The notes: generated from the letters alone by a model not told the origin. Positions 18,423-26,020 are shown, counted from the first letter of the stretch. The stretch is DNA of 38,715 bases from Cytophagaceae bacterium (GCA_947441055.1 CANETC010000008.1:1-38715), one strand, 5' to 3'. Numbers and translations: made by a program.

Positions 18423-18824
18423 TTAGTTTTTTTTCTCGCCTTCCGGATAAGAATCTGGCTGGTAGTCAACTCCTCCAAAAAAATGCAACATCAATGACTT
18501 GCTGAGGCGGCTTGTGAAAGTTACCAACAGAACCACCAGAGAAGCTGAAATCCCAAAATACACATAAGGACCCGGGTCGTCGAGAAGCACATAAGTGGCA
18601 ACGCCAGAAGTCACCATAATGGCCACATTCAAGGCATAATTAAAATACAATGCGCCTTCAAAAAAAGCCGGTTCTCCCTCAAACCGCAGGTTACAAACCG
18701 GGCAATGAATATTCAATCTTCGCCCAAACCTTAGACTAAAAGGAGAATCAGTGAAGAGATTTCCTTTCCTGCATCTCGGACAGCGGCATTGAATGATGGC
18801 ATTAATTTGTGATAGTTCGCTCAT
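18423..18824 (-). CDS. DUF983 family membrane protein with zinc-ribbon-like N-terminus
   Basis: The protein has 133 residues. Two CxxC pairs (CPRCRKGNLF near residue 15 and CPVCNLRFEGEP near 41) form a likely zinc ribbon. Two transmembrane helices follow (about 62-80 and 88-104), preceded by the family motif FFEGALYFNYAL. DUF983 proteins are widespread in Bacteroidota and Alphaproteobacteria, often near cytochrome oxidase genes; the function is not established. The gene precedes the 47-residue gene on the same strand by 70 bases. Confidence 0.85.
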   Translation of the reverse strand: MSELSQINAIIQCRCPRCRKGNLFTDSPFSLRFGRRLNIHCPVCNLRFEGEPAFFEGALYFNYALNVAIMVTSGVATYVLLDDPGPYVYFGISASLVVLLVTFTSRLSKSLMLHFFGGVDYQPDSYPEGEKKN

Positions 18825-18925
18825 AAATTAAGGGTGCGATTACGGAAAATAAAGGTGCAATTAGTCAAAATCGATCCATTAAAATCATGAGCAAAACCGG
18901 GATGGACACAGCCACGGAAAATGCC

Positions 18926-18933
18926 TACTTTTG
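18926..18933 (+). promoter_or_regulatory. Start-proximal -7 element (TACTTTTG) before the ABC half-exporter
   Basis: Exact TAnnTTTG six bases before GTG 18939. It lies inside the reading frame if the ATG at 18921 is taken as start, so it bears on the choice of start. No -33 TTG is seen. Confidence 0.35.
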
Positions 18934-18938
18934 CAGCA

Positions 18939-20720
18939 GTGAAGCCACTTCTTTCTCTCAATCATTACTTCTTCCGGTACAAGTATTACTTGCTGATGGG
19001 CATCGCATTTGTGGTGCTTTCAAACCTTTTTGCGATTTACCCAGCGCAAATGGTTCGGTCTTCTTTTGATCTGGTGGCCAAGCACTTAAGCACCATTTCA
19101 AATATTGAGTCGGAAGCAGATAAAGCCACGGCAATCAGCATCCTCAAGGAGGATGTTTTACGCTATGGTCTACTGATCGTAGCCATGGCTTTCATTCGGG
19201 GACTCTTCCTTTTCTTCATGAGGCAAACCATCATTGTGATGTGTCGCCATATTGAATTTGAGCAGAAAAACGATATTTTTCAAAAGTACCAGGCACTTCC
19301 CCTCAGCTTTTACCGCCGCAACAATACCGGCGACCTCATGGCCCGGATTTCAGAAGATGTAAGTCGGGTAAGAATGTACACAGGACCTGCAATCATGTAT
19401 GGAATCAACATGCTGGTTCTGTTTGTGATGGTCATCGGATACATGGTTTCAGTGAGTGCCGAGTTTACCTTGTATGTGCTCATGCCATTGCCCATTCTTT
19501 CTGTATCGGTTTACTACATCAATTCGGAAATTCAGCGTCGCTCCGACCTGATTCAGAAAAGTCTTTCCGGACTTTCCACTTTTGTGCAGGAAGCATTTAG
19601 CGGCATCCGTGTGATCAAAGCTTTTGGAAGAGAGCAGGATTCCGTTCGGCAATTCGGAGAAGAAAGTCACCTATACAGAGACCGGTCCATTCACCTGGGC
19701 AACCTCAATGCTTGGTTTTCTCCGGTCATCATAAGCTTAATCGGACTTAGCAGCATCATTACAGTATATGTTGGTGGACAACAGGTTATCGCAGGAAAGA
19801 TTACCACAGGAAACATTGCCGAGTTTCTCATTTATGTGAACATGCTCACATGGCCGGTTACTTCCCTTGGCTGGGTTATTTCCATGGCGCAGCGGGCAGC
19901 GGTGAGTCAATCCCGGATCAATGAATTTCTAGATGAAAAATCGATGATTGTTTCAGATGAAAATCTGGAACTTCCAATCCTTGGAAGTCTTGAATTCCGG
20001 AATGTTTCTCTTACTTATCCCGAGACTGGCATTCAGGCTGTAAAGGATGTTTCCTTTAAGGTAAGTCCGGGCCAGAGCATTGGAATTCTGGGTAATACCG
20101 GAAGTGGAAAATCGAGTTTGGCAAACCTGGTTTGCAGGTTATTCGATCCGGATTCCGGGGAAATTCTGGTAGATGGCCGATCGATTCGCGCATGGAATCC
20201 ACAATCTCTCCGAAAACAAATTAGTTATGTGCAGCAGGATGTTTTTCTGTTTTCCGATAGCATTCGCAACAACATCTTGTTTGGAAACCCGGAACTTTCC
20301 GAACAAGAAATGCGAAAAGCTTCCCTTCAGGCAGACCTCCTTGAAAATGTAGAAAGGTTTGAAAAACAATTTGAAACCGTAATTGGCGAAAGAGGAATTA
20401 CCCTTTCCGGAGGTCAAAAACAGCGCGTTTCAATTGCGAGGGCGCTTGTGCTGAAGCCCAAAATTCTTGTCCTCGACGATTGTCTTTCTGCCGTTGACAC
20501 TTCAACAGAAAAAACCATCCTCAATCACCTGAAAGAGGAAATGAAAGGCAAAACCACAATGATCATTTCCCATCGGATTTCTTCTGTAAACCTTGCCGAC
20601 AAAATTCTTGTAATGGAAGATGGCTGTGTGGTTCAAGCCGGAAACCATGAGGAACTAATCATCCAGGAAGGACCTTATAAGACCCTGTTTGAAAAACAAT
20701 TGGCAAATGAAGAAGCATGA
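18939..20720 (+). CDS. MsbA/MdlA-type ABC half-exporter with non-canonical catalytic site
   Basis: The frame gives 599 residues from the ATG at 18921. I list the GTG at 18939 (593 residues) because an exact -7 element covers the first codons; either start is possible. Residue numbers below count from the ATG. A six-helix ABC membrane domain spans about 20-330. The ATPase domain has Walker A GNTGSGKS (391-398), Q-loop SYVQQD, signature LSGGQKQR (495-502), Walker B ILVLD (515-519) and switch H551. The residue after Walker B is Asp (D520) instead of the catalytic Glu. This is typical of the degenerate site of heterodimeric exporters such as MdlA or YheI. No second half-transporter lies in the window. 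Exports lipids, peptides or drugs; substrate unknown. The DUF4296 gene overlaps its stop (ATGA). Confidence 0.88.
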   Translation: MKPLLSLNHYFFRYKYYLLMGIAFVVLSNLFAIYPAQMVRSSFDLVAKHLSTISNIESEADKATAISILKEDVLRYGLLIVAMAFIRGLFLFFMRQTIIVMCRHIEFEQKNDIFQKYQALPLSFYRRNNTGDLMARISEDVSRVRMYTGPAIMYGINMLVLFVMVIGYMVSVSAEFTLYVLMPLPILSVSVYYINSEIQRRSDLIQKSLSGLSTFVQEAFSGIRVIKAFGREQDSVRQFGEESHLYRDRSIHLGNLNAWFSPVIISLIGLSSIITVYVGGQQVIAGKITTGNIAEFLIYVNMLTWPVTSLGWVISMAQRAAVSQSRINEFLDEKSMIVSDENLELPILGSLEFRNVSLTYPETGIQAVKDVSFKVSPGQSIGILGNTGSGKSSLANLVCRLFDPDSGEILVDGRSIRAWNPQSLRKQISYVQQDVFLFSDSIRNNILFGNPELSEQEMRKASLQADLLENVERFEKQFETVIGERGITLSGGQKQRVSIARALVLKPKILVLDDCLSAVDTSTEKTILNHLKEEMKGKTTMIISHRISSVNLADKILVMEDGCVVQAGNHEELIIQEGPYKTLFEKQLANEEA

Positions 20721-21067
20721 AAAAGCCTTGGTTATTTCCCGCCTTCCTCCTGTTAATTTTTTTTTCCTGTACTGAGGAAGAAAAACCAGCCACTACCCCG
20801 AAAGGCATTTTGCCCATGGACTCCACTGCCCTGGTTTTGCGCGACATTCATGAACTGGAATCCGCATTGATGGTCTCTTCCATCCGGCAAGATTCCACCC
20901 AAAACCTTTACCGAGCACTGGAACCTGATATTTTCCGCAAATACAAATTGGATACAGGCCGATTAAACCGAAGTTTGCGGTATTATTCCTCCGAACCATA
21001 TTTGCTTGATTCGCTTTACCATGTGGTTCTAAAAAAGACCGATTCCACGGCGGTTTTTCAGCCTTGA
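20717..21067 (+). CDS. DUF4296 lipoprotein
   Basis: The protein has 116 residues. A lipoprotein signal ends at the lipobox FFSC with C18, then an acidic EEE tail that could favour surface export in Bacteroidota. The mature part contains the DUF4296 pattern (ILPMDSTALVLRDIHELESAL near 32-52, a KYKLDTGRLNRSLRYY segment near 75). Members are helical and of unknown role. The start codon overlaps the ABC exporter stop by four bases (ATGA), so translation is coupled, which suggests a link to the exporter. Confidence 0.85.
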   Translation: MKKPWLFPAFLLLIFFSCTEEEKPATTPKGILPMDSTALVLRDIHELESALMVSSIRQDSTQNLYRALEPDIFRKYKLDTGRLNRSLRYYSSEPYLLDSLYHVVLKKTDSTAVFQP

Positions 21068-21145
21068 TACTTTAGAATTGGATGAAAAATCAAAGGTTCA
21101 GATGCCCCGATTTTCCTCCATATTTGTACCTTAGCAAAAACTCCA

Positions 21146-22054
21146 TTGGGTAAAAAAGTAGATCTTGCCTGGGCACGCCAGTTTGGAAACCTTGAACTGC
21201 TGGCTAGACAGCTGGTAGAAGGTTTTATTACCGGTTTACACCGCTCGCCCTATCACGGATTTTCGGTGGAATTTGCAGAGCATGTACTCTACAACCCTGG
21301 CGAAAGCACCCGCCATATCAACTGGAAAGTATTTGCAAAAACCGACCGACTTTACACGAAGCGCTATGAGGAGGAAACCAACCTCCGATGCCAGATCCTT
21401 CTGGATGTTTCGCCTTCGATGTACTTGCCAAAGCCCAATCAAGAAAAACTCACATTTAGTATTCTGGCTTCGGCGGCCATTATGCACATGTTAAGCAAAC
21501 AGCGCGATGCCGTTGGTCTGAGCACATTTGCCGACGGGGTGATTAGCCAAAGCCCGACAAGGTCTATTTCTGGTCATGTGCACAAGCTCATCATGCAACT
21601 TGAAAAAATCATGCAGGAACCAATTTCTGCAAGCCGGTCTTCCGTGCCTGAAGTAATTGACCAGTTGGCAGAGTCTTTTCACAGACGCTCACTGGTGGTG
21701 ATTTTCAGCGATTTATTCAGCGATGCGGACCCAGAAAAACTATTTAGTGCACTGGCACATTTAAGGCACAACAAACATGAGGTGTTGCTTTTTCATGTGA
21801 TGGATTATCGGCAAGAAGTAGAATTTGAGTTCCGAAACAAGCCCTATATTTTTGTGGATGCCGAAACCTCGGAGCAGGTAAAACTTCATCCAACCGACAT
21901 TCAGCAATCTTACCGCGAAGCCATGCACAAGCTAAATCAGGCAATTCGCTTGCGCTGCGGACAAATGAAAATTGATTATGTCGAGGCCAACACGAACATG
22001 GATTTCAGTCAGATTCTGATGAATTTCATGACCAAGCGAAGCCGGATGGTGTAG
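21146..22054 (+). CDS. DUF58 protein with vWA-like fold (second of two)
   Basis: The protein has 302 residues from a TTG start at 21146. No ATG or GTG lies upstream in frame near the gene, and a CATATTTG element (7 of 8 match) ends 20 nt before. The DUF58 signature is VLYNPGESTRHINWKVFAK (residues 47-65), followed by the vWA-like domain with MIDAS-type DVSPS (87-91). It is a paralogue of the DUF58 gene at 16226 but clearly diverged. No MoxR or Bat gene is adjacent. Such proteins are regarded as envelope or chaperone-like partners of MoxR ATPases; the function here is inferred from family only. Confidence 0.87.
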   Translation: MGKKVDLAWARQFGNLELLARQLVEGFITGLHRSPYHGFSVEFAEHVLYNPGESTRHINWKVFAKTDRLYTKRYEEETNLRCQILLDVSPSMYLPKPNQEKLTFSILASAAIMHMLSKQRDAVGLSTFADGVISQSPTRSISGHVHKLIMQLEKIMQEPISASRSSVPEVIDQLAESFHRRSLVVIFSDLFSDADPEKLFSALAHLRHNKHEVLLFHVMDYRQEVEFEFRNKPYIFVDAETSEQVKLHPTDIQQSYREAMHKLNQAIRLRCGQMKIDYVEANTNMDFSQILMNFMTKRSRMV

Positions 22055-22106
22055 GAAATTGTATTGCTGCAGTTTTGTCGGAGGTTGAAAAAATTAATAG
22101 TCATAC

Positions 22107-22125
22107 CATTTTGGTGTTCTTCGCC
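22107..22125 (+). repeat. Imperfect flanking direct repeat, left copy
   Basis: A 19-base stretch matching 22825-22843 at 16 of 19 positions in direct orientation. The two copies bracket the DUF433-DUF5615 pair. It could be chance. Confidence 0.3.
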
Positions 22126-22210
22126 TAGTTGCAGATGATGTGCTTTTAGTTGTTTAAAATACCAAGGGAGGTAAAATGCAAGAACACAAAATTTCCCTTA
22201 CCTTTAATCC

Positions 22211-22444
22211 ATGGAAAATTTGCTTGAACGAATCAGCATTGATCCGGAAATCTGCCACGGAAAGCCCTGCATCCGAGAAATGCGATATCCAGTGGAAATG
22301 CTGCTGGACCTGCTTTCTTCTGGAATGTCTACCGAAGAAATTCTGAGTGATTATCCATCCCTAGAAGTGGAGGACATCCAGGCCTGCCTGCTTTATGCAT
22401 CAAGGCTGATGAAAGTGAAATCCATCCTGCGGCTTTCCGCATGA
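22211..22444 (+). CDS. DUF433 protein, probable antitoxin
   Basis: The protein has 77 residues. The DUF433 signature is complete: RISIDPEICHGKPCIREMRYPVEMLLDLLSSGMS near the start, then EEILSDYPSLEVEDIQACLLYA. The fold is a small winged or homeodomain-like DNA-binding helix bundle. DUF433 proteins are commonly encoded just before PIN-like DUF5615 proteins and are taken as antitoxins. The stop overlaps the next start (ATGA), a usual arrangement for toxin-antitoxin pairs. A TACCTTTA element (7 of 8 match) ends five bases before the ATG. The motif is quoted in pieces; the pairing is the main argument. Confidence 0.88.
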   Translation: MENLLERISIDPEICHGKPCIREMRYPVEMLLDLLSSGMSTEEILSDYPSLEVEDIQACLLYASRLMKVKSILRLSA

Positions 22445-22797
22445 AGTTTCTGATTGATGCCCAATTGCCGCTGGCACTTGCTCATTTCATTAGATGGAAT
22501 GGATCAGAATGTCTGCATGCATTTGATTTGCCGCTTAAAGACCGGACCCCCGACAGCGAAATTCGGAAGATTTGTCTTCAGGAAGAATTTATTCTCATAA
22601 CCAAAGACCGGGATTTTCTCGATTCCCATTTGCTTCGAAAAATTCCGCCTAAACTACTGCTGATTTCCACTGGTAATATTTCCAACCGAATTCTGCTTGA
22701 CATCTTAAAGCAAAACTGGCAAACCATTCAGGGCTTGTTTGAAGAAAACAATCTGCTTGAACTCGATAATGCTGAACTGATTGCTCATAATTCCTGA
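22441..22797 (+). CDS. DUF5615 PIN-like protein, probable toxin
   Basis: The protein has 118 residues. It starts MKFLIDAQLPLALAHFI, with the acidic residue of the PIN-like active site (D6) and the family AQLP motif. The second acidic site is in LITKDRDFLD (about residue 60). The arrangement fits DUF5615 (Mut7-C-like RNase fold), the presumed ribonuclease partner of DUF433 antitoxins. Its start overlaps the DUF433 stop by four bases. Cleavage of RNA by this protein is inferred from family membership. Confidence 0.87.
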   Translation: MKFLIDAQLPLALAHFIRWNGSECLHAFDLPLKDRTPDSEIRKICLQEEFILITKDRDFLDSHLLRKIPPKLLLISTGNISNRILLDILKQNWQTIQGLFEENNLLELDNAELIAHNS

Positions 22798-22824
22798 TTT
22801 TGCGAATCGCACCGTAAGCTCGAT

Positions 22825-22843
22825 CATATTGGTGTTTTTCACC
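22825..22843 (+). repeat. Imperfect flanking direct repeat, right copy
   Basis: Right partner of the 19-base repeat at 22107, 28 bases after the DUF5615 stop. It also contains a small TTGGTG/CACCAA hairpin (with the following bases) without a T-run. Confidence 0.3.
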
Positions 22844-22879
22844 AACAAACCAAAGCTTAGCCTATTCACCACTTTCTTG

Positions 22880-22908
22880 TTTGGATTTCATATGAAATTC
22901 TACCTTTG
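22880..22908 (+). promoter_or_regulatory. Strong Bacteroidota-type promoter of the PD-(D/E)XK-like gene
   Basis: TTTG (22880-22883), a 17-base spacer, then TACCTTTG (22901-22908), both exact matches to the Bacteroidota consensus. The last G is 22 nt before the ATG at 22930. The TTG at 22906 belongs to the -7 element and is not a start codon. Confidence 0.75.
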
Positions 22909-22929
22909 CATAAACTATTGAATCTTATT

Positions 22930-23478
22930 ATGACAAGTTTAGACCGTATTGAAAGAGGAATAGAAGCCTTACAAATCAGTCAGCTCAGGACCGATGCCCA
23001 GTTGGCTAAAACAGATCAGCAGCTGGCTAAAACAGATGCTCAATTGGCCAAAACCGAACGCATTTTGAGCGGAATTGGCATTAACTTGGGACATGCTGCA
23101 GAGGAATTCTTTGCAAATAGTCTGCAGAAAAATAAGAAGCTTGGGAAAGTAAAGTTCGATGCCGTAGCCCTCCAACTGAAAGGACACAAAGGGAAAGTAC
23201 AGGATGAATTTGATGTTGTCATGTATAATGGCAATGCAGTTGGCCTCGTAGAAGTGAAGCACAAAGTTCATCCTTCGGATGTAGACCAATTGATTACGCG
23301 AAAGCTTCTGAACTTCAAGGCCTTGTTTCCAAAATATGCGGATGCTGCTTTTTATCTGGGCATTGCAGGAATGAGTTTTCCTCCGGAAGTTGTGGAAATG
23401 GCAGAAAATGAGGGGATAGCCGTACTGCGTCAGGTTGGCAATGTTCTTACCATGAATGAAAATCTGAGGAGGTATTGA
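22930..23478 (+). CDS. Coiled-coil PD-(D/E)XK nuclease-like protein
   Basis: The protein has 182 residues from the ATG at 22930; the longer frame from TTG 22906 begins inside the promoter. Residues 1-48 form a coiled coil with a heptad repeated three times (QLAKTDx), encoded by a 21-base tandem repeat. The second half has the PD-(D/E)XK pattern: an acidic cluster DEFDVVMYNGN followed by GLVEVKHKV (E-x-K). This fits the DUF3782-like, HJC-related nuclease-fold proteins that are frequent in cyanobacteria and Bacteroidota and of unknown role. It follows the toxin-antitoxin-like pair but has its own promoter. Confidence 0.75.
   Translation: MTSLDRIERGIEALQISQLRTDAQLAKTDQQLAKTDAQLAKTERILSGIGINLGHAAEEFFANSLQKNKKLGKVKFDAVALQLKGHKGKVQDEFDVVMYNGNAVGLVEVKHKVHPSDVDQLITRKLLNFKALFPKYADAAFYLGIAGMSFPPEVVEMAENEGIAVLRQVGNVLTMNENLRRY
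22999..23061 (+). repeat. Three 21-base tandem repeats encoding heptads
   Basis: Three consecutive 21-base units encode QLAKTDQ, QLAKTDA and QLAKTER. The first two match most closely. In-frame tandem repeats of this kind can gain or lose whole heptads by slippage and so change the coiled-coil length. Confidence 0.85.
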
Positions 23479-23507
23479 ACATCCTCCAGGCTTTAAATCT
23501 TCTTCGT

Positions 23508-24029
23508 TCAGCTACTTTCTAAAAGTTCTACCAAACTTTCAAAAGCCAGCAAAATGGCCTGGTTCAGGATTTCTTCCCGACTGCCGTTCAGGTTCCAATC
23601 TCGGCTGAAAAGTTCCTGCCCGGAAATTCCGAAACAGATAAAAACTTTTCCTGGCGGACTTGAAATTTTGTAATCATTTACCGGTTGGGAGGCCGAGCCA
23701 GTGATGGCAAGAACAATACCAGCATCTGGAAATAAGCGGCTTATCCCTTCAGCCATCGCCCTTGTTACTTCCGCTGATTCTGCGCCATTATCAAGCAGCA
23801 ATTCTTCCGAAACTCCCAAAAGCCGCACTTTACTTTCTTTGGTATAGCAAACCACTGATCCAAGCAAAACCGAAGAAGCTCCCGCAATCCAGGTAAGACT
23901 CCCGCTGAGTAATCCTCCTGTCATGCTTTCAGCAAAGGCAATTTTCAAGCCCCTGGCTTTAAGTTGGTCCAGCAATTCTGCCGCCGATTTTCTGATGGTT
24001 TCCTCCTCTGCGCTATTTCCTTTATTCAT
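23508..24029 (-). CDS. CinA C-terminal domain family (nicotinamide-nucleotide amidase-like)
   Basis: The protein has 173 residues, the size of stand-alone CinA-C/PncC proteins, which deamidate nicotinamide mononucleotide in NAD recycling. The signature AESMTGGLLSGSLTWIAGAS (around residue 34) and SVVCYTKESKVRLLGV are present. The third conserved block is unusual: TGSASQP where TGIAGP is typical, so activity may be altered. It follows the propeller lipoprotein gene by 12 bases on the same strand and is likely co-transcribed with it. Confidence 0.83.
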   Translation of the reverse strand: MNKGNSAEEETIRKSAAELLDQLKARGLKIAFAESMTGGLLSGSLTWIAGASSVLLGSVVCYTKESKVRLLGVSEELLLDNGAESAEVTRAMAEGISRLFPDAGIVLAITGSASQPVNDYKISSPPGKVFICFGISGQELFSRDWNLNGSREEILNQAILLAFESLVELLESS

Positions 24030-24041
24030 TTCTGAAAGGTA

Positions 24042-25055
24042 TTACCAAAAATAAAAACGGCTGCTGATGAAACCACCTTGAAATTCCTGAATTTTATTGC
24101 CTGCTGCATCCAGTCTCAAAATCCGGCTTTGTTGCTGATAATCTTTTGCATCAGAAATCCACAATTCTTTCCGTATCGGATCAAGGCCAAGTCCGTACCA
24201 ATTTCCGGCTTCCAGCGGATACCGCAAAAAGTTTCCCTGCGCAATGCGACACAAGCCTTTGTTGAGAAAATACAGCGTGTCGCCGTTGATACCCGAAACC
24301 AACCTGTCGGGAACAGCATCCCGGTTTTCATTATACCAGTTCTGTTCTATCGCTTTGGTTTCAGGATTGAGGAGGAGGAGGCCGGGTGCTGTTTCGGATC
24401 CCTCTTCAAAGCTGACCCAGATTTTTCCATTCGGTCCGGCGCATATCGACCTTGCTTTGCCGGGAAGAAAAAGGGTGTCTGAAATCCTGTCGCTTATCGG
24501 GTCAATCCCTAACAGATATTCCCGCTCACGGCAAACCACCCAAACAAGACCATCCGATAAAAGCATTTCCTCTGTCCAGCCCGAAACATCAATCCTACCA
24601 GAAGGCTTGTTTTCGCCCCGTTTAAGAATAGAAATTCCTGAGGCATACAAATCACTCACATAGGCCTTTTCAGCGGAAACCGGATAGAGAAAGCGCGGTG
24701 AAGTAAATCCGGTAATCGTTTTTTTCAAGCTAAAATCGGAAACATCCAATCCCTCCAAACGGCCTGAGTTGTTCACCACCAGCCAGAGCAAACCATCCCA
24801 AAATGCAGCTGATTGCAAGACATCGCCAAGCGGCCTGTTGTTTTTCCTGCTGAATGCCTTCCATTCAGATTTCCCAGTGCGAAGATTTACAAGGCCTGCC
24901 TCTGCGTTTCCCCAGCGGTAATTTCCTTCCGAACAAACCAGCATCATTTGCCCATTTTCCAATTCGGGAAAATCGGATGGTTTTGTGGTTTCTTTTTCAC
25001 CACAGGCACCGGTGACTGCAAGGATGAGGAGAAGAGAGAACAGCTTCTGGATCAT
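24042..25055 (-). CDS. DUF5074/YncE-like beta-propeller lipoprotein, BtuG-like candidate
   Basis: The protein has 337 residues. The lipobox TGAC gives C18 after a hydrophobic core (LFSLLLILAV). The mature part consists of repeating blades of about 40-45 residues with patterns like LVNLRTGKSEW, GLDVSDFSLKKTITGF and LLLLNPETKAIEQNWY. It resembles the DUF5074/YncE surface propellers of Bacteroidota, which include the cobalamin-binding BtuG proteins that cap BtuB. A cobalamin role is inference: no BtuB or riboswitch is in the window. The start ATG overlaps the stop of the upstream surface-protein gene (ATGA), so the two are coupled. Confidence 0.75.
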   Translation of the reverse strand: MIQKLFSLLLILAVTGACGEKETTKPSDFPELENGQMMLVCSEGNYRWGNAEAGLVNLRTGKSEWKAFSRKNNRPLGDVLQSAAFWDGLLWLVVNNSGRLEGLDVSDFSLKKTITGFTSPRFLYPVSAEKAYVSDLYASGISILKRGENKPSGRIDVSGWTEEMLLSDGLVWVVCREREYLLGIDPISDRISDTLFLPGKARSICAGPNGKIWVSFEEGSETAPGLLLLNPETKAIEQNWYNENRDAVPDRLVSGINGDTLYFLNKGLCRIAQGNFLRYPLEAGNWYGLGLDPIRKELWISDAKDYQQQSRILRLDAAGNKIQEFQGGFISSRFYFW

Positions 25056-26020
25056 TGCAGAATCAATATTTTACGTGATTTAGCCTGATTTTTTTCCCTG
25101 ATGAAATAGATGCCGGGCAAAACCCAATAAGGAATCTGCAGGGATTGCCCACCAGAAGGAAATTCAGCAATCAGCTTACCTGAAATTCCGAAAAGGAGAA
25201 GGGAAAAATTTGGTTCTGATGAAATCACCTGAAATTTATCTCCAGCCATCAGAACAGAAGGCCAGACAATTGGCGATTCACTTTCAGCCAGATTCAATCC
25301 AGCAATGGCATCGAGGTCAAAACCCCCGGATTCAAAATCAGTAGGCCAGGGATCATTGATAAGATTGCCCTTAGAATCAAAAGTTCCAAAGGCAGAATCA
25401 AGGGAACCAACCACATCCCGGATTCGAACTTCTGTAATGGAGTGAATATCCAATCCCAGCTGAGAGCCCAATTCGGCCAAGTCAAAGCCTGTTCCAAATC
25501 CTGCTCTGTATTTTCCTGCGAGGTTGTGAATCCTTCGGGCATCCAGTGTATCGAAAGGGCCTGTCTGATTTTCAGTTTGAATTTCTGAAACCGCAGGAAA
25601 TAGAAAAAAATCCTTGCCGTTGCTGCTTACTTCAACAGTAGCAAATTCGAGAAAACCATTTGAAAACCCATTTTCAAAAACTGCAAAGTCCGGACCAGGT
25701 CCATCTGAAATCGGACTTGGAAATGAAACGATGATGCTGCCGCCATCCCCTAAACTTAAAATTCCATTTGTGAGCGCTGCACCTAGAACATTTTCCTCTG
25801 TCCCGGTTGATACAAATCCCTTTGAAATGTCGTCGATTTTTCTGGGGCCCCTTTCAAAATGCAGCACCTTGCTGGCCCAGGTCCGGATTTTTGGTGAGTC
25901 ATGCGGAATGGCCAGACTACCGGAAATGCCTGCTGCCGGGTCAAAAGATTGCCCGAAAATTTCACCCTGAAGCAACAGGAAAAAAAAAGAATAAAACAGC
26001 GGGCGGCAGAGTGTCTTCAC
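25052..26020 (-). CDS. T9SS-exported surface protein, often paired with DUF5074 propellers
   Basis: The protein has 322 residues from a GTG start. The signal peptide is residues 1-23 (core YSFFFLLLQG, ends IFGQ). The central domain has LGDGGSIIVSFPSPI, GPGPDFAVFENGF and EFATVEVSSNGKDFF, then a FESGGFDLDAIAGLN block. The C-terminus is a T9SS type A sorting domain ending KSRKILILQ. Proteins with this core occur in Bacteroidota next to DUF5074/YncE propellers and TonB receptors for cobalamin; the function is not proven. First gene of a three-gene unit (this gene, propeller, CinA-like), with overlapping start/stop to the propeller gene. Only ~74 bases separate it from the divergent SCO gene, too short for a cobalamin riboswitch. 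Confidence 0.78.
   Translation of the reverse strand: MKTLCRPLFYSFFFLLLQGEIFGQSFDPAAGISGSLAIPHDSPKIRTWASKVLHFERGPRKIDDISKGFVSTGTEENVLGAALTNGILSLGDGGSIIVSFPSPISDGPGPDFAVFENGFSNGFLEFATVEVSSNGKDFFLFPAVSEIQTENQTGPFDTLDARRIHNLAGKYRAGFGTGFDLAELGSQLGLDIHSITEVRIRDVVGSLDSAFGTFDSKGNLINDPWPTDFESGGFDLDAIAGLNLAESESPIVWPSVLMAGDKFQVISSEPNFSLLLFGISGKLIAEFPSGGQSLQIPYWVLPGIYFIREKNQAKSRKILILQ

Noticed and set aside
22176-22310. ATG with a GGGAGG stretch just upstream, before the DUF433 gene
   Set aside because: The frame runs out of phase into the DUF433 gene and gives no sensible protein; Shine-Dalgarno use is not expected here.
22999-23061. Short tandem repeats resembling a CRISPR or minisatellite
   Set aside because: No spacers; the units are in-frame codons of heptads.
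24078-24663. Long plus-strand frames opposite the propeller lipoprotein gene
   Set aside because: Shadows of a gene with lipobox and blade repeats.
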